A stretch of 48,410 nucleotides of DNA from an uncultured bacterium (GCA_905216175.1 CAJMSV010000004.1:1-48410), one strand, 5' to 3'; positions 1 to 8,145 are shown, counted from the stretch's first letter. The notes: a model not told the origin generated them from the sequence alone. Made by a program: numbers and translations.

Positions 1-394
1 TCCGGCTGCGCGCAGGGATTTCCTAGGGCTCATCGATCGACTCCATCGCGAGGGCCTGACCGTAGTCATGGTTTCGCATAGTATGGATGACCTAGCCAAT
101 TGCTGTGACCGCATCGTCGTAATGAACGAGGGCGCGGTGTTTGCCGAGGGAACGCCCTCGCAGGTTTTTGCGCATGCCGATGAGCTCAAGTCGATCGGCT
201 TGGGCGTTCCCGCCGCCCAGCGCATGGCGCTGGCGCTTACGGAGGCGGGGGTGCCGCTGCGCTTTGACGGCCTCTATACGGTTGAGTCGCTGACAGACGA
301 GTTGGTGGACCTGCTAATCGGTCGCTCGGGCGGTCCTTCTAACGTCGCGGACATTGCTAAATCCAAGACGGTCGCGCGAGAGGAGGGCTGCTGA
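1..394 (+). CDS. ecfA: ECF transporter ATP-binding protein, C-terminal part (partial)
   Basis: The reading frame is open from base 2 and the 5' part lies outside the window. It reads through an ABC ATPase D-loop/switch region: a Walker-B-distal helix, then VVMVSHSMDDL with the switch histidine, then the RIVVMNEG strand typical of EcfA/CbiO ATPases. The tail of about 75 residues after this matches the C-terminal extension seen in EcfA proteins. The protein would energise vitamin or metal uptake as part of an energy-coupling factor module. Its stop overlaps the start of the next gene (TGATG, sharing base 394), and that gene encodes the EcfT transmembrane partner, so the two are translationally coupled. 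Whether this is EcfA1 or EcfA2 cannot be told from the visible part. Confidence 0.88.
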   Translation, partial: PAARRDFLGLIDRLHREGLTVVMVSHSMDDLANCCDRIVVMNEGAVFAEGTPSQVFAHADELKSIGLGVPAAQRMALALTEAGVPLRFDGLYTVESLTDELVDLLIGRSGGPSNVADIAKSKTVAREEGC

Positions 395-1194
395 TGGAGG
401 CGTTTTCGTTTGGCAGTTACTATCCCGGCGATAGTGCAATCCACCGCCTGGACCCGCGAACCAAGTTGCTCTTGGGCTTTGTGTTTCTGATCACGACGCT
501 GCCCGTCGGCGGCTTCCGCGGACTGGCCCCTGTCGCAATGTTTGTCGTGCTGATCTATGCCGTGTCTCGGGTGCCGGTTCGTCGCGTTCTGTCGTCGATG
601 GCGCCGCTGCTGGCAATCGTCGTCGTGGTCGCGGTGCTCAACTTGTTTACCGATCAGAGTGGGCGCATCCTGTGGCAGCTCGGCTTTCTGCAGATAAGCG
701 AGGGCTCACTGCGTTCTGCCGCCTTTATGGCGTGCCGCCTGACGTTGATGATGGCCGGCATGAGCGCCATTACACTCACCACGCCGACGCTCGACCTCAC
801 CGCGGGCTTTGAGCGCCTGCTCGCGCCGTTTGCGCGTGTGGGACTTCCTGCGCACGAGCTCGGCATGATCATGGGTATCGCGCTACGCTTTATGCCGCAG
901 TTTGCCACTGAGATGAAGCAGACGACCGATGCGCAGGCAAGCCGCGGCGCGCGCGTGACGGGCGGTCCGCTCGGCGGCGTGCGTATGCTCGGCAGTGTGG
1001 CGATTCCGCTGTTCACGGGCGTGTTCCGCCATGCCGAGACGCTGTCTGCCGCCATGGATGCACGCTGCTATCACGGCGAGCAGGGCCGCACGCGCCTGCA
1101 TGCGCTTGCATTTGGCCGCGGCGATGCGTTGGCGGCGGTGGTGACGGCGTTGCTGCTCATCTGCGTCATCGTCATCAACCTTCAACTTGTTTAG
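394..1194 (+). CDS. ecfT: ECF transporter transmembrane protein EcfT
   Basis: A 266-residue membrane protein. It starts with the family's usual PGDSAIHRLDPRTKLL segment, followed by several hydrophobic helices and a cytoplasmic helical region. Two Ala-Arg-Gly-like motifs that couple EcfT to the ATPases are visible: SRGAR at about residues 181-185 and MDARCY at about 221-226 (the second has Cys in place of Gly). In the family this protein links the substrate-binding S component to the EcfA ATPases. No S-component gene is visible here, so the substrate is unknown. It overlaps the upstream ecfA stop by one base. Confidence 0.93.
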   Translation: MEAFSFGSYYPGDSAIHRLDPRTKLLLGFVFLITTLPVGGFRGLAPVAMFVVLIYAVSRVPVRRVLSSMAPLLAIVVVVAVLNLFTDQSGRILWQLGFLQISEGSLRSAAFMACRLTLMMAGMSAITLTTPTLDLTAGFERLLAPFARVGLPAHELGMIMGIALRFMPQFATEMKQTTDAQASRGARVTGGPLGGVRMLGSVAIPLFTGVFRHAETLSAAMDARCYHGEQGRTRLHALAFGRGDALAAVVTALLLICVIVINLQLV

Positions 1195-1224
1195 GCGCGA
1201 TTCGGGCGCAAGAAAGGGGTCCCT

Positions 1225-1671
1225 ATGACCGACAACGACCGCACGGCTCAGCTTGAGCGCGCCTGTTCGTATCTCAGGCGCATTCCGGCGTGGTATCTGG
1301 CCACGACCGATGCGAGCGACGGGCATCAGCCCCGCGTGAGGCCGTTTTCGTTTGCCATGGTCGATGACGGTAAGTTGTGGTTTTGCACGTCGCGCGACAA
1401 GGACGTGTGGGCGGAGCTGAGTGCGAATCCCAAGTTTGAGCTCTCGGGCTGGAAGCCGGGGGAATGTTGGATCGTATTGACCGGCGAAGCCGCACTTGAG
1501 GACGACGCGGTCGTGAGCGATCGGGTGCGACAAGCCGGCTTTAAGCACATGGTGGGCATTGGCGAGGAACACGAGAGTGCCAACGACGGCCGCCTTGCGT
1601 TTTTCTCGGTCCGCAATATCGTCGCCCGCTTCTGTGATATCGACGGCAGCGAGGAGCGTCTGGAGCTCTAG
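1225..1671 (+). CDS. Pyridoxamine 5'-phosphate oxidase family (FMN split-barrel) protein
   Basis: A 148-residue protein of the FMN-binding split beta-barrel fold. The N-terminal stretch, an IPAWYLATTDA strand followed by PRVRPFSFAMVDDGKLWF, is typical of small general-stress-type flavin proteins that are not true PdxH enzymes. An RBS (AGAAAGGGG) precedes the ATG. It lies 30 bases after ecfT and directly before a paralogue with about half of its residues the same. The substrate is not predictable. Such proteins bind FMN or F420 and may be flavin reductases or sensors, and the neighbouring ECF transporter could be for a flavin or another vitamin, which is only an inference. Confidence 0.8.
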   Translation: MTDNDRTAQLERACSYLRRIPAWYLATTDASDGHQPRVRPFSFAMVDDGKLWFCTSRDKDVWAELSANPKFELSGWKPGECWIVLTGEAALEDDAVVSDRVRQAGFKHMVGIGEEHESANDGRLAFFSVRNIVARFCDIDGSEERLEL

Positions 1672-1715
1672 CTCACACAAACCAGGCTCTAAAACTGGCT
1701 AGTACAGGAGGAAAC

Positions 1716-2126
1716 ATGGACGGATTGAATACGGTTTTGAAGTATCTGACGTCGGTGCCGGCGTGGTATCTGGCGACGAGCGTGGACGGGCAGCCACATG
1801 TGCGTCCGTTCTCGTTTGCACAGATTCAGGACGGCAAGCTGTGGTTTGTGACGGCGCGCACTAAAGATGTGTGGCAGGAGCTGCTGCAAAACCAGCGCTT
1901 TGAGGCCACGAGTTGGTGGCCGGGCCATGGCTGGCTCATCTTGCGCGGGCGTGCCGGCTTGGATGACCGGGCTTTAAACGAAATGCGCGAAGCCGGGTGG
2001 AAGCATCTAGAGCGCCTGGGTGAGCACTATGAGGGGCCTAGCGACCCCACGCTCGTCTTCTTTAGCGTCGAGGATCCCGAGGCTTTTATCTGCAATCACG
2101 ACAAATGGGTGCCGGTCGAGCTCTAG
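1716..2126 (+). CDS. Pyridoxamine 5'-phosphate oxidase family protein, tandem paralogue
   Basis: A 136-residue split-barrel flavin-type protein that resembles the preceding gene along its whole length. The shared blocks are PAWYLAT, VRPFSFA, DGKLWF and KDVW. A strong AGGAGG sits 7 bases before the ATG. The pair is most simply a local duplication. The paralogue is slightly shorter at the N terminus. The function is not known beyond probable FMN binding. A long GC-rich hairpin (2164-2217) follows the gene and probably ends the transcript. Confidence 0.8.
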   Translation: MDGLNTVLKYLTSVPAWYLATSVDGQPHVRPFSFAQIQDGKLWFVTARTKDVWQELLQNQRFEATSWWPGHGWLILRGRAGLDDRALNEMREAGWKHLERLGEHYEGPSDPTLVFFSVEDPEAFICNHDKWVPVEL

Positions 2127-2163
2127 CCAGCTGGCTCATCCTAACAACTTGGTTTTCGCATGG

Positions 2164-2217
2164 GCGGGCCCCGTATTGCCCGGCGCCGTTAGGAGCGCCG
2201 GTCAATACGGGGCCCGC
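2164..2217. terminator. Long GC-rich inverted repeat, probable terminator
   Basis: Arms at 2164-2185 and 2196-2217 pair over 22 bases with a single mismatch, and the loop is about 10 bases. The hairpin sits between the split-barrel gene and argC. The downstream side has only a weak T tract (ATTTGTC), so the terminator call is likely but not certain. It could also act from the other strand. Confidence 0.55.
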
Positions 2218-2260
2218 TCCATTTGTCAATTCCTTCAAGCGAATGTGTCGGGAATGTTTC

Positions 2261-2298
2261 AATGCATGAATATGCAAGCCATTTACGTATTCATGCAT
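2261..2298. promoter_or_regulatory. Probable pair of ArgR operator (ARG) boxes upstream of argC
   Basis: Two adjacent operator-like palindromes are seen. Box 1 (2263-2276) is TGCATGAATATGCA, with arms TGCAT and ATGCA. Box 2 (about 2283-2298) contains ACGTATTCATGCAT. The whole is itself an 11-bp perfect inverted repeat (2262-2272 and 2288-2298). ARG boxes of bacterial ArgR/AhrC are 18-bp imperfect palindromes of this kind, often in tandem pairs spaced by a few bases. The position about 85-120 bases before argC fits arginine repression of argCJBD. No argR gene is in the window. Confidence 0.6.
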
Positions 2299-2383
2299 CT
2301 TTTGGTGCTAAAGTTTCAACCTACTTCATAACGACCGCTGCGAAATGCGCATCGGTGCATAAATCGCAGACAAGGAGTCTGAT

Positions 2384-3454
2384 ATGTCTTTGAAGGTTGG
2401 AATCGTCGGCGCGGCTGGATATGCCGGAGCCGAGCTCATTCGTCTCGTGCTCGGTCATCCCGAGTTTGAACTTGTTGCCATTACGTCCAACGCCGATGCC
2501 GGCCAGCCGCTGTCTGCGGTGTATCCGAGCTTTGCTGGCGTGAGCGATCTGGTCTTCACGACGCATGACGCGCCTGAGCTTAAATCCTGCGATGCCGTCT
2601 TCTTGGCCGTGCCGCACACGGCTGCCATGGCACAGGTGCCCGCGCTCCTTGCCGCGGGCGTTTCCTGTTTCGATCTTTCGGCCGATTATCGTCTGAGCGA
2701 CGCGTCCGTCTTTGAGGCATGGTGTGCCGCCGAGCACACGAGCCCCGAGTTGCTCAAGACCCGCGCTTTCGGCCTGCCCGAGCTGTTCTGCCAGGACTTG
2801 GAGACCGCTGCATCCGACCATGCCGACGGCAAGCCCGTGCTGGTCGCCTGCGCCGGTTGCTATCCCACCGCAACGAGCCTTGCTGCCGCTCCTGCCGTGC
2901 GTGCGGGCTGGGTGGCCGAGAACGGCCCCGTGATTGTCGATGCCATCAGCGGTGTGACGGGTGCCGGCAAGTCCTGCAACGCTCGTACGCATTTTTGCAG
3001 CGCCGATGAGAATTTGGAGGCCTATGGCGTAGGCAAGCATCGTCATACGCCCGAGATTGAGCAAATCCTTGGCCTGACCGATCGCGTCGTCTTTACCCCG
3101 CACCTGGCACCGCTCAAGCGCGGCCTGCTTTCCACGGTGGCGATGCCGCTCGCGCCGCAGGCCATCGACTCCTTGGCTCTCGAGGACGTTGTCGACTATT
3201 ACAAGCAGTTCTATGCCGGTCACACCTTTGTGCGCGTGCTCGATGCCGGCCAGCAGCCCAAGACGGCTTCGGTCATCGGCACCAACGCCGCCCAGATCGG
3301 CCTCGCGCTCAACAAGCGCGCGGGCGTGCTGGTGGCGACGGGCGCCATCGACAATCTGTGCAAGGGCGCTGCGGGCCAAGCAGTCCAGTGCGCCAATATC
3401 GTCTTTGGCTTTGACGAGCGACGAGGCTTGCCCACAGTGGCGTGCCCGGTGTAG
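2384..3454 (+). CDS. argC: N-acetyl-gamma-glutamyl-phosphate reductase
   Basis: A 356-residue enzyme that reduces N-acetylglutamyl-5-phosphate to the semialdehyde using NADPH, the third step of arginine synthesis. Visible are the N-terminal nucleotide-binding GAAGYAGAELIRL motif, the active-site GCYPT motif (Cys159), and the dimerisation-domain segment with HRHTPEIEQ. The length is normal for the family. An AAGGAG RBS precedes the ATG. It is the first gene of argCJBD and follows the predicted ArgR boxes, so arginine repression is likely. Confidence 0.96.
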   Translation: MSLKVGIVGAAGYAGAELIRLVLGHPEFELVAITSNADAGQPLSAVYPSFAGVSDLVFTTHDAPELKSCDAVFLAVPHTAAMAQVPALLAAGVSCFDLSADYRLSDASVFEAWCAAEHTSPELLKTRAFGLPELFCQDLETAASDHADGKPVLVACAGCYPTATSLAAAPAVRAGWVAENGPVIVDAISGVTGAGKSCNARTHFCSADENLEAYGVGKHRHTPEIEQILGLTDRVVFTPHLAPLKRGLLSTVAMPLAPQAIDSLALEDVVDYYKQFYAGHTFVRVLDAGQQPKTASVIGTNAAQIGLALNKRAGVLVATGAIDNLCKGAAGQAVQCANIVFGFDERRGLPTVACPV

Positions 3455-3588
3455 CACATTCGATTGTTAACGATTTGGTAGTCGGGCATCGAGTGGGGCG
3501 CCACTCTTAAGCTGGTCTCATGATCACGACTGGCATGGCGCACCAACCGATGTCCGTTTTTTGTTTGACATAAGGAGTCATAAAGACG

Positions 3589-4857
3589 ATGAATACCGAG
3601 CTGTTTGATATCAAGATTCGCGCCGTCGAGGGTGGCGTTACGGCTGCGGCTGGTTTTAAGGCTGCAGGCATCCACGCTGGGTTCCGCAAGAACCCCGAGC
3701 GTCTGGATTACGCGCTCGTCGTGCCCGATAAACCCTGTCCCGGTGCCGGCGTGTTTACCACCAATCGTTTTTGCGCGGCGCCCGTGCAGGTGAGCCGTGC
3801 CAACCTGGGCGGTGCCGACAAGGGCTACGGTATCATCGCCGGCGTTTCGGTCAACTCTGGCAATGCCAACGCCGCCACGGGTGAGACCGGCCTTGCATGC
3901 GCGCGCGAGACGTGCAGCATCGCATCGCAGGTCATCGGCTGTGAGCCTCAGCAGATTCTGGTTGCCTCCACGGGTGTGATTGGCCAGATTCTGCCGATCG
4001 ACACGTTTGAGACCGCCATTCCTGCTGCCTACGAGGCGCTCTCCGCCCACGGTGGCGCCGATGCTGCTCGCGCCATCATGACGACCGACACGCACTCCAA
4101 GGAGTACGCCGTGTCCTACGTCAGTGAGGCTGCGGGTCATGCGGGCAATGTCTATACGGTAGGCGGAATGTGCAAGGGCTCGGGCATGATCATGCCCAAC
4201 ATGGCCACCATGATCGCAGTTATCACCACCGATGCCCCCGTCGAGCCTGCGGCACTTCATGCCCTGCTGCTCTCGACCGTCAAACAGACCTTTAACAAGG
4301 TAACGGTCGATTCCGACACCTCGACCAACGACACCTGCATCATGCTTGCCTCCGGCGCCGCTGCCGCAGATGTCGAGCCTATTGTCGAGGGCTCCGATGC
4401 CTTTGACGAGTTGGCATTTGCCGTGCACGAGGTGTGCGAGAGCCTGGCGCGCAATATCGCCGCCGATGGTGAGGGCGCATCCAAGCTTGTTACGGTCAAC
4501 GTTACCGGCGCCGTGAACGACGAGGAAGCCGATATCGCCGCCCGTGCCGTTGCCAACTCGCCGCTCGTTAAGACCTGCATCGCCGGCCACGACTGCAACT
4601 GGGGTCGCGTTGCTATGGCGCTTGGCAAGTGCGGCGTGAAGTTTAATCAGGAAGACGTTTCCATCGACATGATGGGCATGCCCGTCTGTCGCGACGGTCT
4701 GACTGTTCCCTTTGACGAGGACGAGGCTCTACGACGTTTCGAGGCGCCCGAGATCGTGATCTCGGCCGACCTGGGCGCAGGCGACGCGGCAACGACCGTG
4801 TGGACCTGCGACCTCACGCATGAGTACATCTCCATCAACGGCGACTACCGTTCCTAG
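3589..4857 (+). CDS. argJ: Glutamate N-acetyltransferase / amino-acid acetyltransferase, ArgJ
   Basis: A 422-residue ArgJ protein that recycles the acetyl group from N-acetylornithine to glutamate and, in bifunctional forms, also uses acetyl-CoA. The self-cleavage site that generates the alpha and beta chains is visible as NMATMIAV, with Thr207 the expected new N-terminal nucleophile. The upstream KGSGMI and the C-terminal GRVAMALGK and NGDYRS segments are typical. The start follows a TAAGGAG RBS. The presence of argJ without argA or argE here implies the cyclic acetyl pathway. The 134 bases before it show no clear feature. Confidence 0.95.
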   Translation: MNTELFDIKIRAVEGGVTAAAGFKAAGIHAGFRKNPERLDYALVVPDKPCPGAGVFTTNRFCAAPVQVSRANLGGADKGYGIIAGVSVNSGNANAATGETGLACARETCSIASQVIGCEPQQILVASTGVIGQILPIDTFETAIPAAYEALSAHGGADAARAIMTTDTHSKEYAVSYVSEAAGHAGNVYTVGGMCKGSGMIMPNMATMIAVITTDAPVEPAALHALLLSTVKQTFNKVTVDSDTSTNDTCIMLASGAAAADVEPIVEGSDAFDELAFAVHEVCESLARNIAADGEGASKLVTVNVTGAVNDEEADIAARAVANSPLVKTCIAGHDCNWGRVAMALGKCGVKFNQEDVSIDMMGMPVCRDGLTVPFDEDEALRRFEAPEIVISADLGAGDAATTVWTCDLTHEYISINGDYRS

Positions 4858-4938
4858 ATTCCAGGCACGCTGCGCATCTTGCCGCGATTGCGGACAGCGG
4901 AGCACGGCACGATAACGATACGAAAGACGAGGCAGATT

Positions 4939-5919
4939 ATGAAATTCGCACGCGATTGTCGTTCGAGCGAATCCAACGAAGCAACCGCGCAGCTGCTGTT
5001 CGAAGCGCTGCCGTGGATTAAGAACCTGACCGGCAAGACGGTTGTTATCAAATATGGCGGAGCCGCCATGGTTGATGAGCAGCTGCGCCGCGACGTGATG
5101 AGCGACATCGTTTTGCTCAAGATCATCGGTATGCGCCCCGTCATCGTGCACGGCGGCGGCAAGGCTATCAACGAGGCGCTGAGCCATTACGATATTCCCG
5201 TCGAGTTTAAGAACGGCCAGCGCGTGACCACGCCGGCGACTATGGATATCGTGCGCGAGGTGCTGGGCGGCAAGGTCAACCAGGAGCTGGTTGCTGCCAT
5301 CAACCACCACGGCAACCTGGCCGTGGGCGTGTCGGGCAGCGATGCCGGCACCCTTATCGCCGAGCCACTCGACCCAGAGCTCGGCCGCGTAGGCAAGGTC
5401 ACGCACGTCAACACCGACTATATCGAGCGTCTGCTCGACAGCGAGTACATTCCCGTTATCGCCACGGTCGCGGCGGGGGAGGACGGTGGCTTCTTCAACA
5501 TCAACGCCGATACCGCCGCCGGCGCCGTTGCAGCGGCGCTCCACGCGCACAAGGCGATTTTCTTGACCGATGTCGATGGCCTGTACAAGGACTTTAGCGA
5601 CAAGGATTCGCTTATCTCCAACCTAACGCTCGACGAGGTTAACGAAATGCTCTACGGCGGCGAGGTCGATAAGGGCATGATTCCCAAGCTGCGTGCGGCC
5701 GTCGATGCGCTTACCGGCGGCGTATTTCGTGCCCACATCATTAACGGTACTACGCCGCATTCGCTGCTCCTGGAGCTGCTGACCGATGCCGGCGTCGGCA
5801 CCGTGATCCATTCCACCGAGACGGCTTACGAGTTCGATACGCATCCGCATCCGCTTTCGACGTTTGCTGCGCGTCTGACCGAGAACCTTGACGAGGTCGA
5901 GAAGCTTCAGACGGTCTAG
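4939..5919 (+). CDS. argB: Acetylglutamate kinase
   Basis: A 326-residue kinase that phosphorylates N-acetylglutamate, the regulated step in many arginine pathways. KTVVIKYGGAAM near the N terminus, VHGGGKAINEAL and the VSGSDAGTL region mark the amino-acid-kinase fold. An alternative TTG start at 4879 exists, but the ATG at 4939 has a better-placed purine-rich RBS (ACGAGG) and leaves the usual N-terminal helix (LFEALPWIKNLTGK). That N-terminal helix suggests the hexameric, arginine-inhibited type of the enzyme (inference from family knowledge). Confidence 0.94.
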   Translation: MKFARDCRSSESNEATAQLLFEALPWIKNLTGKTVVIKYGGAAMVDEQLRRDVMSDIVLLKIIGMRPVIVHGGGKAINEALSHYDIPVEFKNGQRVTTPATMDIVREVLGGKVNQELVAAINHHGNLAVGVSGSDAGTLIAEPLDPELGRVGKVTHVNTDYIERLLDSEYIPVIATVAAGEDGGFFNINADTAAGAVAAALHAHKAIFLTDVDGLYKDFSDKDSLISNLTLDEVNEMLYGGEVDKGMIPKLRAAVDALTGGVFRAHIINGTTPHSLLLELLTDAGVGTVIHSTETAYEFDTHPHPLSTFAARLTENLDEVEKLQTV

Positions 5920-5988
5920 CTGACCCGCAGCCGCCCCATTCCTGCACCCATAGGTCTGCGCCGTCCGGCGCCCAACGAAAGGCATCTC

Positions 5989-7272
5989 ATGTCACTTGCA
6001 GCTCAGCAATCGCTTGAATCCCATTACGTTATGCATACCTTTGGCCGCTCTCCGGTCGAGTTTGTCGAGGGTCACGGCATGAAGCTCACCGGCGACGATG
6101 GCCGTGAGTACCTCGACTTTCTTGCCGGCATCGGCGTGTGCAGCCTAGGTCATGGCGACCCGGCTGTGCTCTCGGCGCTCGAGGCACAGACCAAAAAGCT
6201 CATGCATGTCTCCAATTACTTCTACATCGAGCAGCGTGGACAGGTCGCGGCGCTGCTGTCCAAGCTTGCTAACGACGACGTAGATGGTGCGCGCGTGCTT
6301 GCCGATGCCATTGCCGCCGGCGATGAGACCACGGCAGCTGCTCTTGGTGCCCCGGCTGCGGGCGAGCAGGTGTGGGAGACGTTCTTTGCCAATTCCGGCG
6401 CCGAGGCCAACGAGGGCTCGATGAAACTCGCGCGCTTGTACGCCAAGCGTGCCGGTAACGGCGGCAACACCATCGTGTGCATGCGCGGCGGCTTCCACGG
6501 CCGTACGCTCGAGACCATTGCCGCCACCATGCAGGATTGGCTGCAGGATAGTTTCCGTCCGCTGCCGGGTGGCTTTGTGGCCTGCACGCCCAACGATGTC
6601 GATGAGCTGCGTGCGGTCTTTAAGCAGCTGGGGAGCGAAATTTGTGCCGTGATGCTCGAACCGATCCAGGGTGAGAGTGGCGTGCACCCCATGACCGAGG
6701 AGTTTATGGCGGCAGCGCGCGACCTAGCACACGAAGTGGGCGCCGTGCTTATCGCCGACGAGGTCCAGTGCGGTATCTTCCGCACGGGTAAGCCGTTTGC
6801 GTTCCAGACCTATGGCGTGGAGCCCGACATTATGAGTCTTGCCAAGGGCATTGCCGACGGCGTACCCATGGGTGCCGTCGTGGCAAAGAAGGAGATTGCC
6901 GACGTGTTTAAGCCGGGCGACCACGGCTCGACCTTTGGCGGTAGCTGCTTGGCCGTCGCGGCGTGTGCCGCGACGCTCTCCGCGCTTGTGCGCGGCGATT
7001 ATGCCGAGCATGCTGCCAAGGTGGGTGCCTATATGGAGCAGGCGCTGGCTAAGCTTCCGCATGTGGTAGAGGTGCGTGGCCGTGGCCTGATGCTCGGCTG
7101 TGATTTGGATGATGCCGCGGGCGACGCACATGATATTGTTGCCCGCGCGCTGGCCGCCGGTGCCGTGATTAACGCTACGGGTGCTCATACGCTGCGTTTC
7201 TTGCCGCCGCTCGTCTGCGAGGAAGCCGACGTGGACAGTCTGATCGAGATCCTGTCGGGTGTCTTGGTCTAA
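5989..7272 (+). CDS. argD: Acetylornithine aminotransferase
   Basis: A 427-residue class-III PLP aminotransferase that converts N-acetylglutamate semialdehyde to N-acetylornithine. FFANSGAEANEGSMKLAR, the FHGRTLETIAAT block, the DEVQCGIFRTGK motif and the LAKGIADGVPMGAVV segment (its lysine forms the Schiff base) are all present. Compared with ordinary ArgD, an extra stretch of about 30 Ala/Asp/Gly-rich residues (about 95-125) sits before the FFANSGAEA strand. It is the last gene of argCJBD, and no argF, argG or argH follow. Confidence 0.94.
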   Translation: MSLAAQQSLESHYVMHTFGRSPVEFVEGHGMKLTGDDGREYLDFLAGIGVCSLGHGDPAVLSALEAQTKKLMHVSNYFYIEQRGQVAALLSKLANDDVDGARVLADAIAAGDETTAAALGAPAAGEQVWETFFANSGAEANEGSMKLARLYAKRAGNGGNTIVCMRGGFHGRTLETIAATMQDWLQDSFRPLPGGFVACTPNDVDELRAVFKQLGSEICAVMLEPIQGESGVHPMTEEFMAAARDLAHEVGAVLIADEVQCGIFRTGKPFAFQTYGVEPDIMSLAKGIADGVPMGAVVAKKEIADVFKPGDHGSTFGGSCLAVAACAATLSALVRGDYAEHAAKVGAYMEQALAKLPHVVEVRGRGLMLGCDLDDAAGDAHDIVARALAAGAVINATGAHTLRFLPPLVCEEADVDSLIEILSGVLV

Positions 7273-7357
7273 CGCAGCGCAATAACTCAATTTGGACCGG
7301 GTTCCGGACTGCGGGCGTGCCCTATGTGGCATGATTCAGCGGTCTGGAGCCCGTTTT

Positions 7358-7376
7358 GCCTTAGATTTGCTAAGGC
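7358..7376. repeat. Small hairpin after argD
   Basis: GCCTTAG (7358-7364) pairs perfectly with CTAAGGC (7370-7376) around a 5-base loop. It lies about 85 bases after argD and lacks a T tract, so termination is uncertain. Confidence 0.35.
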
Positions 7377-7389
7377 AGGGAGACCCGCT

Positions 7390-7604
7390 GGTCAAAAAAC
7401 ATTAAATATGAGTACTGCTACCGATTTGGTAGCAGCAATTTTGGACTAATAAGGCCAGATGGCAAGTCGAAATGGCGATGAATGCACGATTTTGATCCAA
7501 CTGTTAGTCCTTATAATGGACATATGTTGCGTAACTTAAGCAAATACTATCTTTTTATATGTTGCAAACAAAGTAGCAGTACTCATTTTTGCCATTTTTT
7601 GGCC
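7390..7604. repeat. AT-rich 215-bp element bounded by 33-bp imperfect inverted repeats
   Basis: The ends at 7390-7422 and 7572-7604 match in inverted orientation at 26 of 33 positions, including a perfect 14-base core ATGAGTACTGCTAC (7408-7421 and 7573-7586). The interior is much richer in A and T than the surrounding genes and encodes nothing convincing. A secondary hairpin (CTGCTACC 7415-7422 with GGTAGCAG 7428-7435) overlaps the left end. It could be a non-autonomous mobile element or a conserved non-coding RNA locus. Confidence 0.6.
7491..7520 (+). promoter_or_regulatory. Sigma-70-like promoter inside the AT-rich element
   Basis: TTGATC at 7491-7496 and a perfect TATAAT at 7515-7520 are separated by 18 bases. 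No open reading frame starts sensibly downstream, so a short untranslated transcript crossing the right inverted repeat is possible. Confidence 0.5.
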
Positions 7605-7628
7605 ACGGCCTTTGTGACAGACGTGCTG

Positions 7629-7715
7629 GCGGGTTCGAATCCCATGCGCTGGGCCCAAACAAAAACGGTCCCCTTGCGAGGACCGTTTCCAATTCGGTGG
7701 TGGGCGATGAGGGAT
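7629..7715 (-). repeat. Partial duplicate of tRNA-Val 3' end plus its terminator
   Basis: These 87 bases repeat 7813-7900 with only a few changes. On the minus strand the copy holds the last 14 bases of tRNA-Val plus an encoded CCA (7698-7715), then an intrinsic terminator (stem 7664-7688, A-rich side 7659-7664) and a further tail containing GTTCGAATCCC. The 5' part of the tRNA is missing, so it is a non-functional fragment. Confidence 0.7.
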
Positions 7716-7843
7716 GTCCGCGTGCGGCTCCGCCGCCCGCATCCGCTTCGTCGCTTCGCTCCTCGCGTGCTGCGCTGGAAAACGCTTCGCGTTTCCTCAG
7801 CTCCGCACCCTTGCGGGATCGAATCCCATGAAATGGGCCCAAA

Positions 7844-7873
7844 CAAAAAACGGTCCCCTTTCGAGGACCGTTT
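7844..7873 (-). terminator. Intrinsic terminator of tRNA-Val
   Basis: On the minus strand AAACGGTCC pairs with GGACCGTTT (7865-7873 with 7848-7856), followed by a run of six T. It begins 10 bases after the tRNA 3' end. Confidence 0.8.
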
Positions 7874-7882
7874 CCAATTCAA

Positions 7883-7958
7883 TGGTGGGCGATGAGGGAT
7901 TCGAACCCCCAGCCTTGTGCGTGTAAAGCACCTGCGCTAACCGTTGCGCCAATCGCCC
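7883..7958 (-). tRNA. tRNA-Val (anticodon TAC)
   Basis: Read on the minus strand, GGGCGAT and ATCGCCC form the acceptor stem. GCGC/GCGC forms the D arm, the anticodon loop is TTTACAC with anticodon TAC, and the T arm holds TTCGAAT. The 3' ACCA is encoded. A terminator follows directly and a -10-like TATACT lies 10 bases upstream. Confidence 0.93.
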
Positions 7959-7968
7959 GTGCGGAGAG

Positions 7969-7974
7969 AGTATA
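7969..7974 (-). promoter_or_regulatory. Extended -10 box of tRNA-Val promoter
   Basis: On the minus strand TTGCTATACT gives a TG-extended -10 (TATACT) ending 10 bases before the tRNA start. No good -35 is seen. Confidence 0.5.
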
Positions 7975-8145
7975 GCAAAACAATCGCCCCATTCACCTCA
8001 TATCCATTAAAGGTAACCGGCGCGTGTCACAGCGGAGCTGATTCAGTTGAGATTGCCTGAACATTCCGCCCCTCTTTACGCCCTCGGGTATACTCAAAAG
8101 CTACTGATTCGATTTGATGCCCAGCAACAGCAGAGGGGATAGTAT

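Noticed and set aside
883..1680. Long minus-strand open frames over ecfT and the split-barrel genes, and similar ones opposite argC, argJ, asnB, clpC, pepD and cysS
   Set aside because: They are mirror frames of high-GC coding sequence; the plus-strand proteins match known families and the mirror translations do not.
7482..7926. Overlapping small open frames on both strands in the repeat zone
   Set aside because: They run through the tRNA-Val terminator and duplicated tRNA pieces and have no RBS or family match.
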